Part shown: in pieces, positions 1-8,836 of the stretch | Layout: the number at the start of each line of letters is the position of its first letter | Position numbering within the stretch: the first letter of the stretch is position 1 | NCBI RefSeq assembly: GCF_003054555.1 | Contig: NZ_CP026304.1 | Coordinates: 7,688,001 to 7,752,000, forward strand | Direction of reading: 5' to 3' | Length of the DNA: 64,000 bases | Source: Streptomyces lunaelactis | GTDB taxonomy: Bacteria > Actinomycetota > Actinomycetes > Streptomycetales > Streptomycetaceae | Made by a program: the position numbers and the translations under genes | Notes under the pieces: generated by a model | Database searches by the model: none | What the model saw: the letters and a program-made list of their open reading frames with translations, nothing else | Told to the model about the DNA's origin: nothing

Positions 1-251
1 CGGCCGGACGCAGTGTTCAGGCCATTCACGTGGTGCTGATTGACCGTCATACTCCGTGGTGTGCGGTCCGACGGCCGGAGCCGCCCGATCGGCGAGGTTC
101 GGACGCACGGCCGCGTGTTCCGCACCCAGCTGCTGCATATACGCACCGAGGGCGGGGCGTTGCGTGTGACCCGGAATGCCCTGCTGGGCAAGATATGGCT
201 GGTGCGGGGCGGGTTCGGGTCGGTGGCCTTTTCAGATGTGAGGGGGAGCGG

Positions 252-1967
252 ATGGGGGCGGTGTGGATCCTGCTGCCGCTGCTGCGGACGCTGGCCCGGG
301 TCAGCGTCCGGGCGGGTGGGCAATTGCTCGGGGTCGCGCTGCTGCGGTGCCTCACACCCATGTGGGTGCTGGTGCGGCCGCAGGCGATGGCGCGGCGCCT
401 CGCTTGGGGCGAGGAGGCCGTCGCGGTGTACCGCGCCCTCATGGTCGGCGGGCGCCCCCGTCAGGGACATCGGAACGGATTGGCCCGCTCCCTTGCCCTG
501 TACGCCCATGTGCTGCAGCTGAGCGGCCGTTACGAGGAGGCGCTCGCCGCTGCGGACGAGTCCCTGGCCGTCCCCGGCGCCCGTGCCTCCGCGACGCAGA
601 ACGCCTACACCCTCCACGTCCGCGCGCAGGCGCTTGCCGAGACCAACCGGCTCGACGAGGCGCTCACCGTGGCCCGGGAGTGCGTGGCGGCGTACCGGCA
701 CGCTGTGCCCAGGCGCCGGGACAGGTCGTTGGGGAGCCACCTCGGTGCCCTGCGCACGTACGCGTGGGTGCTGGGCCGCTTGCCCCGCGTGGCGGAGTCC
801 GTGGCCGTCTACCTCGAGTGCCACGCGCTGCTGCGGGACATGTCCCTGTGGCAACTGATCCGCATCCAGTCGGTGCAGGCCCGCGTGCGGATCGAGCTGA
901 CCGGCGGACTGTGCGACCTCGGCCGGTACGACGAGGCGGTCGCCGCCGGTACCGACGCCCGGGAGTGGACCGACGGCCTCGGCCCACGGCTCTACCCCGA
1001 GCTCCAGCCGCTGCGCGCCCAGCTCCTGACCGACCTGGCATGGAGCTACGGCGCGACCCGCGACCTCCCCCGGGCGTGCGACACCGCCGAGCAGGCCGTC
1101 GCCCTGTGCCGAGCCCTGGCCGAGCGCGATCCGGCAACCGGCGAACCCTGCCTCGTCCTCGCCCTGGAATGCCTGGCACACCACCTCGGCGAACTGGAAG
1201 TCCCCGCGGGGGAACGGCGGGTACTGGGTGAGTTGGTCGACCTCTGCGCCCGGCTCGCCCGCACCCTCCCCGACGACTACGAGCCGCGGCTCGCCACAGC
1301 CCTGGATGTCCTGGCCTTCCGCCACTGGAGGCAGGGCGCCCACCGCAAGGCCGTTGAGGCCGCCGAGCGCAGTGCCGACGCCTACCGCAGCGCCGCCGGG
1401 CGCAATCCCCAGGCGTACGAACCCGAACTGGCCCGGGTGCTGGCCGACCTCAGCGCCCGGCAGTGCGGCAGGGGCAACGCCGACGCCGCCGTGGCCAACG
1501 GCCGCGAGGCACTGGCGATCACGCGTCGGCTGGCCGAGTCCGAGGGGGACACGTACCAGCCCCTCATCGCCGAACGCCTGCAGTTCCTCGCCCAGGCCCT
1601 GCGCCGCACCGGCGACGGCCCGGGGGCGCTGGCCTGCTACGAGGAGGCCGAGACCGTCCTTCGGGCGCTCATGGCGGACGCCGACCCGGAGTCCCATGAA
1701 GCCGAGCTCGCCGCCACCCTCTCCGCCCTTGCCGCCACCCTCCGCACGACTGCCGAGGCCCACCTCACCGCGGGCCGCGCCGACGAGGCCGTCACCGCCC
1801 TGCGCCGCCTGCTCGCCCTCGCCCTGCGTGCCGACCGGAGCGATGTCCACGCGGCCTGCCTCACCGCCTTCGCCCGGGCCCGCGCGCAGGCCCCCGACGA
1901 GGTCGGGGAGGCCTGGCAGCGGGCCACGACGGACCCGTTCCCGTCGTTCGTCTATCGGGCTTCCTAG
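252..1967 (+). CDS. TPR-repeat protein, membrane-anchored N-terminus
   Basis: The 571-aa protein is almost entirely helical tetratricopeptide-like repeats. Pairs of A/L-rich helices such as GRYEEALAAADESLAV and TNRLDEALTVARECVAAY recur from about residue 70 to the C-terminus. The first 40 residues are hydrophobic (WILLPLLRTL...) and may anchor it in the membrane. I chose the ATG at 252 because an AGGGGGAG ribosome site lies just upstream; the frame is open further upstream but that part is not protein-like. TPR proteins of this kind are usually scaffolds. No enzymatic domain is visible and the partner is unknown. Confidence 0.8.
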   Translation: MGAVWILLPLLRTLARVSVRAGGQLLGVALLRCLTPMWVLVRPQAMARRLAWGEEAVAVYRALMVGGRPRQGHRNGLARSLALYAHVLQLSGRYEEALAAADESLAVPGARASATQNAYTLHVRAQALAETNRLDEALTVARECVAAYRHAVPRRRDRSLGSHLGALRTYAWVLGRLPRVAESVAVYLECHALLRDMSLWQLIRIQSVQARVRIELTGGLCDLGRYDEAVAAGTDAREWTDGLGPRLYPELQPLRAQLLTDLAWSYGATRDLPRACDTAEQAVALCRALAERDPATGEPCLVLALECLAHHLGELEVPAGERRVLGELVDLCARLARTLPDDYEPRLATALDVLAFRHWRQGAHRKAVEAAERSADAYRSAAGRNPQAYEPELARVLADLSARQCGRGNADAAVANGREALAITRRLAESEGDTYQPLIAERLQFLAQALRRTGDGPGALACYEEAETVLRALMADADPESHEAELAATLSALAATLRTTAEAHLTAGRADEAVTALRRLLALALRADRSDVHAACLTAFARARAQAPDEVGEAWQRATTDPFPSFVYRAS

Positions 1968-1991
1968 CGCCTGGATTCCGACCGCAATCGG

Positions 1992-2819
1992 TCAGTACGC
2001 GTCGCCAGTCGTCGACGAGGTGATGATGTCGCCGTGCGCGAAGTCGCCCGGCGGAATGCCGGGATGGTGGCCCTCCGGGCGTGGATGCGGCACGGAAGTG
2101 CCGAGCGCGAGCCGGGAGACGATGCGGTAGCGGTCGCCGCGGTAGACGGAGTGGACGTACTCGACCGGGTGGCCGGCGGTGTCGGTGGTCAGCCGTTCCA
2201 CGAGCAGCGCGGGGGAGAGGACCGGGACGTCCAGCACCGCGGCCTCGGCCTCGTTGACGACGGTCGGCTCGATGGACTGCACCGCCTCGTCGACGTACAC
2301 CTGGTGGTGCTCCCGCAGATGGTCGTACAGATCGCCGGCCTCCAGCTCGTGTGGGGTGAGGGAGGGGACCAGCTCGGCCGGGATGTGCAGATGCTCGATG
2401 GCCATCGGAGCTCCGTCGACCAGCCGGAGACGGGCGATGTAGACCAGCTCGGCGGCGGGGGAGACACGCAGCTTGCGGCCGATGCGGGCGCCGGCGCGGA
2501 TGGTGGCGAGTTCCAGGACGGTGCTGGACCAGGTGCCCGCGGCCCTCGGCACGGCGAACGTGGCGTCGTCGGCGACGAGTTCCTGGGTGATCTTGGCGGG
2601 GGCGACGAACATCCCGCGGCCGTGCTCGCGTACGAGCTGTCCCGTGGCGACGAGTTCGTCGACGGCGGCGCGCAAGGTGGGGCGGGACACCCCGAGTTGG
2701 GCGCTGAGGCTGCGCTCGGAGGGGATCGCGTCGCCCGGACGGCCCGCCTCGATGAGGCCGAGCAGGAACTCCCTGACCCGCTCCCGCTTCAGTACGGCAC
2801 CCGAAGAGCTGCTCTCCAT
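1992..2819 (-). CDS. GntR/HutC-family (UTRA) regulator, DasR-like
   Basis: The 275-aa protein has an N-terminal GntR winged helix (IPSERSLSAQLGVSRPTLR, about residues 30-70) and a C-terminal UTRA effector domain ending in the conserved EYVHSVYRGDRYRIVSRLA. This is the architecture of DasR, the Streptomyces aminosugar regulator. It is divergent from a secreted CBM-GH16 enzyme and a sugar-binding lipoprotein, so it probably represses oligosaccharide uptake and degradation. Start ATG at 2819 follows a purine-rich ribosome site. The last 35 residues extend beyond the UTRA domain and are low-complexity. The ligand cannot be read from sequence. It is a DasR paralogue rather than DasR itself, because the local context differs. 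Confidence 0.85.
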   Translation of the reverse strand: MESSSSGAVLKRERVREFLLGLIEAGRPGDAIPSERSLSAQLGVSRPTLRAAVDELVATGQLVREHGRGMFVAPAKITQELVADDATFAVPRAAGTWSSTVLELATIRAGARIGRKLRVSPAAELVYIARLRLVDGAPMAIEHLHIPAELVPSLTPHELEAGDLYDHLREHHQVYVDEAVQSIEPTVVNEAEAAVLDVPVLSPALLVERLTTDTAGHPVEYVHSVYRGDRYRIVSRLALGTSVPHPRPEGHHPGIPPGDFAHGDIITSSTTGDAY

Positions 2820-2846
2820 GGACCTGGCCTCTCTGCTCCACACCAA

Positions 2847-2882
2847 TGACCACTGGTCAGATGGTAAGCGGCATTCTGACCA
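2847..2882. promoter_or_regulatory. Overlapping inverted repeats, likely GntR autoregulatory operator
   Basis: TGACCA-C-TGGTCA is a 13-bp palindrome at 2847-2859. It overlaps TGGTCAGA (2854-2861), whose inverted partner TCTGACCA lies at 2875-2882. The sites sit 28-63 bp upstream of the GntR start and share the ACTGGTC half-site with DasR-type operators. Autoregulation is inferred from position. Confidence 0.6.
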
Positions 2883-2985
2883 GTGACCCCGTGGCCCATC
2901 CGGTGTGGTGCGTGAACAGCCAATGTTTTCAGGGCACTTGACGACTTCATTGGTCCATGCCACCTTCTAGCCACGCCATTGGCCA

Positions 2986-3003
2986 GTTGACCAATTGGTC
3001 AAC
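2986..3003. promoter_or_regulatory. Perfect 18-bp palindrome, GntR operator candidate
   Basis: GTTGACCAATTGGTCAAC is a perfect palindrome in the divergent promoter region between the GntR regulator and the GH16 gene, about 210 bp before the GH16 start. It has the TGGTC half-site found in the other repeats of this region, so one regulator probably binds all of them. Confidence 0.65.
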
Positions 3004-3214
3004 TCCCTCTCGAGGTGACCGCGTGAAGATCCGCTTCATCGCCGCTGCTGCAGCCCCAGGGTCTTCCCGTGCTTCCCTCATATCTGGACGCCGGGTCCGG
3101 CGGTCGTGACCGGCCCGGATTCCAGGCGCGGATGCACTCCCACAGAGCCCGGCTCGACGCGCTCGCCGTGCCGAGCCGACCCCCCATGCACCACCCGTCC
3201 GGAGAGGAAACCCC

Positions 3215-4618
3215 ATGAGCCACAGTCCCCTGCGCAAACGTGCCGTCGTTGCCGCCGCAGTGGCGGCCGGCCTCGGCTGCGCGGCGCTGACCGCGCTGCC
3301 CGCCGCTGCCGCCGGAGAGCAGGTCAAGGTCCAGTACCGGCAGAGCTCCACCGGTGGCGACCAGGCCGAGCCCTGGTTCAAGGTCGTCAACACCGGCAGC
3401 AGCTCCGTCCCGCTGAACCAGGTCAGGATCCGGTACTACTTCAAGGCCGACGCGGGCGCCTCGTACACCTTCGCCTGCTCCTGGGCGGTCAAGGGCTGCG
3501 CAAACATCACCGGCACTTTCGGCACGCTCGCGCAGACCACCGCCACAGCGGACCGCTATCTGGAGATCGGCTTCACGGCGGGAGCGGGCTCGCTCGCACC
3601 GGGCGCGGACACCGGAGACATGCAGCTGCGCTTCCACCGCTCCAACTGGCAGCCGCTGAACCAGAGCGATGACTACTCCTTCGCCGCGTCGCAGACGGCG
3701 TACGGGGACTGGGCCAAGGTCACCGCGAGTGTGGGTGGGACAACGGTCTGGGGCACGGCCCCGGCGGGCAACGACCCCGATCCGGACCCGACCGACCCGC
3801 CCGTCGACGGAGACACGCTCTTCGACGACTTCAACTACGCCGCCCACACCGACCCGGCGATCGGGGCCCACGGCTGGTACGTGCGCTCCAACTCCGGCGG
3901 TCCCGGCGTGCCGGGCGCGACCTGGGCGCCGCAGAACGTCACCTTCGCCAAGGAGGGCACCAACTCGATCATGAACCTGGAGACCTCCACGGCCGGCACC
4001 GGAGAGTCCACCGAGCAGACCGAAGTCCTCACCCGGGCCATTAAGTTCAAGAACGGCACCTACGCTGCCCGGGTGAAGTTCTCCGACGCGCCGAAGTCGG
4101 GGCCCGACGGCGACCACCTCGTCCAGACCTTCTTCACCACCAACGACCTCAAGGCCCCGATGGCCGACGACTACGCGGAGTACGACTTCGAGTATCTGCC
4201 CAACGGCGGCTGGGGCGAGCCCGCCAACATCCTCTACACCACCTCCTGGGAGACCTACCGGCCCGACCCCTGGGAGGCGGTCAACCAGCACTCCGAGGTC
4301 CGCGCGAGCTACGCCGGCTGGCACGACCTCGTTGTCACCATCGACAACAGCAACATCACCTACTACGTCGACGGCCAGGGGTTCGGCCGTCACGACGCCC
4401 GCTATCTGCCCGAGCGGCCGATGTCCATCAACTTCAACCAGTGGCTGATCGATCTGGCGGGCCAGAGCAGCACCGCACCGCGGGCGTACGACCAGAAGGT
4501 CGACTACGTACTGCATGTAAAGGATCAGGTGCTGACTCCGGCCCAGGTCGCGGACCGGATCGCCGCCTACCGGGCGGCCGGGACCACCTTCGAGGACACG
4601 GTGCCGGGCGGTCAGTGA
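3215..4618 (+). CDS. Secreted CBM-GH16 glycoside hydrolase
   Basis: The 467-aa exported enzyme starts with a Sec signal peptide (RKRAVVAAAVAAGLGCAAL...ALPAAAA). A carbohydrate-binding module follows (about residues 35-180, KVQYRQSSTGGDQAEPWFKV, resembling CBM family 3), then a D/P-rich linker (DPDPDPTDPP) and a GH16-type beta-jelly-roll domain (about 190-455). The GH16 catalytic signature is EYDFEYL near residue 330, matching the lichenase-type ExDxE in which the first Glu is nucleophile and the last is acid/base. It likely cleaves a beta-glucan outside the cell. A GGAGAGGA ribosome site precedes the ATG. Its neighbours are a GntR repressor and a sugar-binding lipoprotein, consistent with polymer degradation and oligosaccharide uptake. 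The exact substrate is uncertain. Confidence 0.8.
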   Translation: MSHSPLRKRAVVAAAVAAGLGCAALTALPAAAAGEQVKVQYRQSSTGGDQAEPWFKVVNTGSSSVPLNQVRIRYYFKADAGASYTFACSWAVKGCANITGTFGTLAQTTATADRYLEIGFTAGAGSLAPGADTGDMQLRFHRSNWQPLNQSDDYSFAASQTAYGDWAKVTASVGGTTVWGTAPAGNDPDPDPTDPPVDGDTLFDDFNYAAHTDPAIGAHGWYVRSNSGGPGVPGATWAPQNVTFAKEGTNSIMNLETSTAGTGESTEQTEVLTRAIKFKNGTYAARVKFSDAPKSGPDGDHLVQTFFTTNDLKAPMADDYAEYDFEYLPNGGWGEPANILYTTSWETYRPDPWEAVNQHSEVRASYAGWHDLVVTIDNSNITYYVDGQGFGRHDARYLPERPMSINFNQWLIDLAGQSSTAPRAYDQKVDYVLHVKDQVLTPAQVADRIAAYRAAGTTFEDTVPGGQ

Positions 4619-4627
4619 GCATGCCCA

Positions 4628-4656
4628 GGGGCGGACGCCAGGCGCGCGTCCGCCCC
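4628..4656. terminator. Hairpin terminator after GH16 gene
   Basis: GGGGCGGACG and CGTCCGCCCC form a perfect 10-bp stem with a 9-nt loop, 10 bp after the GH16 stop codon. There is no T-tract, which is normal for GC-rich actinobacterial terminators. Confidence 0.75.
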
Positions 4657-4697
4657 TCCGCCGCATCCGAGCACACCTTCCGGGGCTTGACCGGTTC

Positions 4698-4713
4698 TTT
4701 GGTACAGACCAAA
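4698..4713. promoter_or_regulatory. dre-like inverted repeat upstream of sugar-binding lipoprotein
   Basis: TTTGGT-ACAG-ACCAAA is a perfect 6-bp inverted repeat 89 bp before the lipoprotein start. Its core, TGGTACAGACCA, differs from the DasR core TGGTCTAGACCA at two central positions. It probably binds the neighbouring GntR regulator. Confidence 0.55.
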
Positions 4714-4801
4714 CTCCAGCCACACCCGTGCGAGCGCGGAGCGCGCTTTCCCCCCATGTCGGGTTCACGCTCCCGTGCCCTCACGCAGAAGGTGACCCCC
4801 T

Positions 4802-6052
4802 GTGAAGAACCACTCGCTCGCCCTGTCCGTCGCGCTCGTCTCCGCTCTCACCCTCGGCGGCTGCGGGCTTGTGCCGGGCGCCGGATCCGACACCCGCACG
4901 GTCAGGATCTGGCTGATGAAGGACAGCGTCACCGACGACTTCCTGAAGCGCTTCACCGCCGCGTACACGGAGGACAACCCTTCCGTGAAGCTGGAGTTCA
5001 CCTTCCAGGAGTGGACCGGCATCGGCAAGAAGGTCACCGCGGCACTGGAGGACGACGAGGCGCCGGACATCATCGAGGTGGGCAATACGCAGGTCGCGCA
5101 GTACGCGGAGAGCGACGGACTGTGGGACCTCACCCTTGAATCGGTCCGCGACCTCGGCAACGAGGACTGGCTGCCCGGCCTCGCCGAACCGGGCAGCATC
5201 AACGGCTCGCAGTACGGCATTCCCTGGTACGCGGCAAACCGCGTCGTCATCTACAACAAGGACCTCTTCACCGGCGCCGGGATCAAGCAGCCGCCGAAGA
5301 CCAGAGCGCAGTGGCTCGAGTACTCCGAGAGACTCAACGGCAACGGCGTGCAGGGCATCTATCTCTCCGGTCAGGACTGGTACAGCCTGGCCGGGTTCAT
5401 CTGGGACGAGGGCGGCGAGCTGGCCGTCGACAAGGGCGGCTGGGAGGGCGCGCTGGACACCCCGGCGGCGCTGCGCGGCATGGAGTTCTACAAGCAGCTT
5501 CAGTCGCACGGCGAAGGGCCCAAGGGCGGGGACGAGGAGACACCGCCGCAGGCCGAGGTCTTCGCCAAGGGCAACGTCGCCCAGATGATCGCCGTACCGA
5601 GCGCCGCCACCGTCATCGAGAAGGCCAACCCCGAGCTCAAGGGCAAGCTCGGCTTCTTCCCCGTACCGGGCAAGACGGCCGCGAGACCCGGCACCGTCTT
5701 CACCGGCGGTTCCGATCTGATCGTCCCCGAGAACGCGCGCGAACGGACGGCCGCGGTCGAGGTGGTCAAGGCGCTGGCCGGTGAGCGGTGGCAGACGGAT
5801 CTCGCCCGGACGATGAACTACGTGCCCAACAAGACGACACTCGCGGGCGTCATCAGGGGCGAGGAGAGTACGGCGGCGATGGCCGCGGGAGCCGCACACG
5901 GCAAGGCGACGCCCAATTCTCCGCAGTGGGGCACTGTCGAGGCCGACAACCCGATCAAGCCGTACATGACGGCCGTGCTGCAGGGCAAGGAGCCCCGGCG
6001 CGAAGCGCGGGCCGCGTCGGCGCGCATCACCGCGGCGCTCCTGCCCCGCTGA
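4802..6052 (+). CDS. ABC sugar transporter substrate-binding lipoprotein
   Basis: The 416-aa extracytoplasmic solute-binding protein (family 1) starts with a lipoprotein signal peptide whose lipobox is LGGC (about residues 17-20). The mature part has the usual features of carbohydrate binders: the ELEFTFQEWTGIGKKV-type first lobe, DIIEVGNTQ, YGIPWYA, and VPSAATVIEKANPELKGKLGF. It would deliver an oligosaccharide to an ABC permease. No permease or ATPase genes are adjacent, so it must use one encoded elsewhere. Start is GTG at 4802. The upstream dre-like palindrome and the GntR gene suggest joint control with the GH16 enzyme. N-acetylglucosamine, chitobiose or beta-glucan oligomers are all possible ligands. 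Confidence 0.85.
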   Translation: MKNHSLALSVALVSALTLGGCGLVPGAGSDTRTVRIWLMKDSVTDDFLKRFTAAYTEDNPSVKLEFTFQEWTGIGKKVTAALEDDEAPDIIEVGNTQVAQYAESDGLWDLTLESVRDLGNEDWLPGLAEPGSINGSQYGIPWYAANRVVIYNKDLFTGAGIKQPPKTRAQWLEYSERLNGNGVQGIYLSGQDWYSLAGFIWDEGGELAVDKGGWEGALDTPAALRGMEFYKQLQSHGEGPKGGDEETPPQAEVFAKGNVAQMIAVPSAATVIEKANPELKGKLGFFPVPGKTAARPGTVFTGGSDLIVPENARERTAAVEVVKALAGERWQTDLARTMNYVPNKTTLAGVIRGEESTAAMAAGAAHGKATPNSPQWGTVEADNPIKPYMTAVLQGKEPRREARAASARITAALLPR

Positions 6053-6056
6053 GCAC

Positions 6057-6123
6057 GAGGGTCCGGACCGTCCGTAGCGAGCGGGCCGCTCGCTCATCGG
6101 GCTGAACCAGAGGACGGACCCTC
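6057..6123. terminator. Nested hairpin terminator
   Basis: An outer stem (GAGGGTCCG at 6057-6065, CGGACCCTC at 6115-6123) encloses a strong inner stem (AGCGAGCGG at 6076-6084, CCGCTCGCT at 6086-6094). It lies directly after the lipoprotein stop codon. Confidence 0.7.
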
Positions 6124-6285
6124 ACGCTCTGTGCAGTTCCTGTGGCACCACATCCCCGGCATTCAGCCGTCGCACATCCACTCTCCGCCGAGCGGTCATG
6201 TCGAATCCAGTCGGCCACGGAAGAAGTAAGGAGCCGGGCCGCCGCACCCGCGGTCCGTCCCTTCCGTCCGGCACAGGAGACCGTC

Positions 6286-7113
6286 ATGCCCGCTCTGCCA
6301 GCTGTCGTCCCCGCCCCGCTCCCCGCACAGCTCGTCACGCCCCTCGATGCCCCGCTCCCCTCGCCCGGCGCCGAATCCGACCAGCCCCGCTATGTCGTCG
6401 GGCTCGCCCGCGACCAGGAGGACGTACGGGCCGCGCAGCGGCTGCGCCACCTGGTCTTCGCCGGCGAGATGGGCGCCAGGCTGGACGGTCCCGAGCCGGG
6501 TCTGGACATCGACGCCTTCGACGCGTACTGCGACCACCTCCTGGTCCGCGAGGCCGACACCGGCGAGGTCGTGGGCACCTACCGGCTGCTGCCGCCCGAC
6601 CGCGCCCAGGTCGCTGGACGCCTCTACTCCGAGACCGAGTTCGACCTCGCCAGGCTCTCCCCGATCCGCCACGACCTCGTCGAGGTCGGCCGCTCGTGTG
6701 TCCACCCGCGGCACCGCAACGGCGCCGTCATCGCGCTCATCTGGGCCGGTCTCGCCCGCTACATGGCCCGCACCGGGCACAACTGGCTGGCCGGCTGCTG
6801 CTCGATCCCGCTCGCCGACGGCGGCACCCTCGCGGCCGCCACCTGGGACACCGTGAAGGCCAAGAACCTCGCGCCCGAGGAGTACTGGGTCACCCCCCAC
6901 AAGCTCTGGAACCCCGACTCCGTCGAGCGGCCCGCCGGACGCACCGAGCTGCCCGCGCTGCTCCGCGGCTACCTGCGGCTCGGCGCCTGGGTGTGCGGAG
7001 CGCCCGCCCACGACCCCGACTTCGGCGTCGCGGACCTCTACGTCCTGCTGTCGCTGCGCCGCACCAACCCCCGCTACCTGCGGCACTTCCTCTCCCTCGC
7101 GCCCGTACGGTGA
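6286..7113 (+). CDS. olsB: OlsB-like ornithine N-acyltransferase (GNAT fold)
   Basis: The 275-aa protein belongs to the OlsB/haemolysin-like acyltransferase family. It carries QRLRHLVFAGEMGARLD, YCDHLLVREADTGEVVGTYRLL and EVGRSCVHPRHRNGAVI, where the E-x-GRSCV block is the family signature. OlsB transfers a 3-hydroxyacyl chain from ACP to the alpha-amino group of ornithine, giving lyso-ornithine lipid. The next gene overlaps it by 4 nt and is a PlsC-type acyltransferase, the expected OlsA partner that adds the second chain. I chose ATG 6286, where conservation starts; the upstream in-frame extension is R/A-rich and unlikely. Function is inferred from family and gene pairing. Confidence 0.75.
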   Translation: MPALPAVVPAPLPAQLVTPLDAPLPSPGAESDQPRYVVGLARDQEDVRAAQRLRHLVFAGEMGARLDGPEPGLDIDAFDAYCDHLLVREADTGEVVGTYRLLPPDRAQVAGRLYSETEFDLARLSPIRHDLVEVGRSCVHPRHRNGAVIALIWAGLARYMARTGHNWLAGCCSIPLADGGTLAAATWDTVKAKNLAPEEYWVTPHKLWNPDSVERPAGRTELPALLRGYLRLGAWVCGAPAHDPDFGVADLYVLLSLRRTNPRYLRHFLSLAPVR

Positions 7114-7979
7114 GCGTCTGGCTGCCCAGTGCGCCCTGCACCCCGCGGGGCTGCGCGACCCACCACGGCCCGGCCGCCGGCTACCTCACGGCGGCCGCCC
7201 GGCTGCTGGCGGGAATCGTGACCGTGCTCGCCGGCCTGCTGCTCGGGCCGCTGGTCGCGCTGCTCGCGGTGGTGCTCGGCACCCGGTTCCGGCACCTGAT
7301 GACCCGCTGCTGGGCGCGCGCGGTGGTGCGCGCCTTCGGCGTACGGATACGGGTCATCGGCAGGCCGTACGCGCCCCGGGCGTCCCTGGTTGTCGCCAAC
7401 CACATCTCCTGGCTGGACATACCGCTGATCGCGGCCTCCCTCCCGGGACGGATGCTGGCCAAGAGCGAGATCCGGCGCTGGCCGGTGCTCGGGCCGCTCG
7501 CCGCGCGGGGCGGCACGCTCTTCCTGGAGCGCGACCGGCTCCGTACGCTGCCCGCCACCGTGCGGGAGATGGCGTCCGCGCTCGACGGCGGCGCGCGCGT
7601 CATAGCCTTCCCCGAAGGCTCCACCTGGTGCGGTCGTGAGCAGGGCAGATTCCGGCACGCCGTCTTCCAGGCGGCGCTGGACGCGGGCGCCGCCGTCCAG
7701 CCCGTACGCATCCGCTATCTGCCCACCGGCGCCGCCGCGTTCGTCGGGGACGACTCGCTCGGCGCCTCCCTGTGGCGGGTGGTGGCGGCCGGCGGGCTCA
7801 CCGCGGAGATCCGGCTGCTGCCGGCCATCCCCGCGGGGAGCTGCCCCGACCGCCGTTCACTGGCCCGCGCGGCTCAGCTGGCCGTCGCCAGCGACAGCGC
7901 GAACCTGCCCTCCGTGTCCGTCCACCAGTGGGTCAGCTCCAGCTCGGCGGCGGCCAGTTCGGTGCGTACCCCCTCCTGA
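7110..7979 (+). CDS. PlsC/OlsA-type 1-acyl-glycerol-phosphate (or lyso-ornithine lipid) acyltransferase
   Basis: The 289-aa membrane-associated acyltransferase has a hydrophobic helix (about residues 30-55), then the catalytic NHISWLDI (HX4D motif) near residue 95 and the FPEGSTW acceptor motif near 170. It starts at a GTG overlapping the olsB stop (GTGA), so the two are translationally coupled. With OlsB it should complete ornithine lipid by adding the second acyl chain, although phosphatidic acid synthesis is possible. Its 3' end overlaps the convergent egtD gene by 106 bp, so the last 35 residues, a Ser-rich tail, are encoded opposite egtD. Confidence 0.8.
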   Translation: MSVWLPSAPCTPRGCATHHGPAAGYLTAAARLLAGIVTVLAGLLLGPLVALLAVVLGTRFRHLMTRCWARAVVRAFGVRIRVIGRPYAPRASLVVANHISWLDIPLIAASLPGRMLAKSEIRRWPVLGPLAARGGTLFLERDRLRTLPATVREMASALDGGARVIAFPEGSTWCGREQGRFRHAVFQAALDAGAAVQPVRIRYLPTGAAAFVGDDSLGASLWRVVAAGGLTAEIRLLPAIPAGSCPDRRSLARAAQLAVASDSANLPSVSVHQWVSSSSAAASSVRTPS

Positions 7980-8836
7980 CGGAACTTCGCCGAGATCTCC
8001 GTACACATCTCCTCGCCCGCCTCGAAGGGGACCACGAGATCCAGCTCAGGGATCTTCACGGTCAGCGCGAAGCGGGCGCGCAGCCGCATCTCGATCCATT
8101 CCTGTTCCCGGTCCCACAGCGCCACATGCTCGAAGTCGTCGGGGTCGACGTCCGCGCCCAGCTCCCGGGCGATGACGGACAGCACGTTCTTGTTGAACGC
8201 GGCCGTCACCCCGGACGCGTCGTCGTACGCCCTGACCAGGACGTCCTCGTCCTTCACCAGATCCGTGCCGAGCAGCAGCGCATCGCCGGGTGCGAGCAGC
8301 GAACGCACGGAGCGCAGGAACACGGCGCGCTCGGCGGGCAGCAGATTGCCGATCGTGCCGCCCAGGAAGGCGACCAGGCGCGGCCCGGGGGTGCCGGGCA
8401 GCGCGAGGCCGCGGGTGAAGTCGGCGATCAGGGCATGGACGTTCAGCCCCGGCCGCTCCTCGAGCAGCGCCTTCGCCGCGCCGGTCAGGGCGCTCTCGCT
8501 CACATCGACCGGCACATAACTGTGCAGCGACGGCAGGGCGTCCAGCAGATGCCGGGTCTTCTCCGAGGAGCCCGAGCCGAGCTCCACGAGGGTGTGCGCC
8601 CCGCTCGCGGCGGCGATCTCGGGGGCCCGGTGGAGAAGGATCTCCCGCTCGGCGCGGGTGGGGTAGTACTCGGGCAGCCGGGTGATCTCCTCGAACAGCT
8701 CGCTGCCACGGGCGTCGTAGAACCACTTGGGCGGCAGCGCCTTGGGCGTACGGGTCAGGCCGTGCAGCACATCGGCGCGCAGAGCGGCCTCCGTCGCGTC
8801 CTCGGGCAGGGTTCGGGTCAGCAGGAACGGGCTCAC
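7874..8836 (-). CDS. egtD: L-histidine N-alpha-methyltransferase EgtD
   Basis: The 320-aa SAM-dependent enzyme matches EgtD in length and motifs: LPPKWFYDARGSELFEEIT, LPEYYPTRAEREIL, the SAM-binding ELGSGSSEKTRHLL and LGGTIGNL. It trimethylates histidine to hercynine, the first step of ergothioneine synthesis. It is the last gene of egtABCD. Its GTG start (8836) overlaps the egtC stop by 4 nt (GTGA), which decides the start. Its 3' end overlaps the convergent acyltransferase gene by 106 bp. Confidence 0.95.
   Translation of the reverse strand: MSPFLLTRTLPEDATEAALRADVLHGLTRTPKALPPKWFYDARGSELFEEITRLPEYYPTRAEREILLHRAPEIAAASGAHTLVELGSGSSEKTRHLLDALPSLHSYVPVDVSESALTGAAKALLEERPGLNVHALIADFTRGLALPGTPGPRLVAFLGGTIGNLLPAERAVFLRSVRSLLAPGDALLLGTDLVKDEDVLVRAYDDASGVTAAFNKNVLSVIARELGADVDPDDFEHVALWDREQEWIEMRLRARFALTVKIPELDLVVPFEAGEEMCTEISAKFRQEGVRTELAAAELELTHWWTDTEGRFALSLATAS

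Noticed and set aside
2999..4768. 589-aa minus-strand ORF
   Set aside because: It is antisense to the secreted GH16 enzyme, whose signal peptide and catalytic motif are clear.
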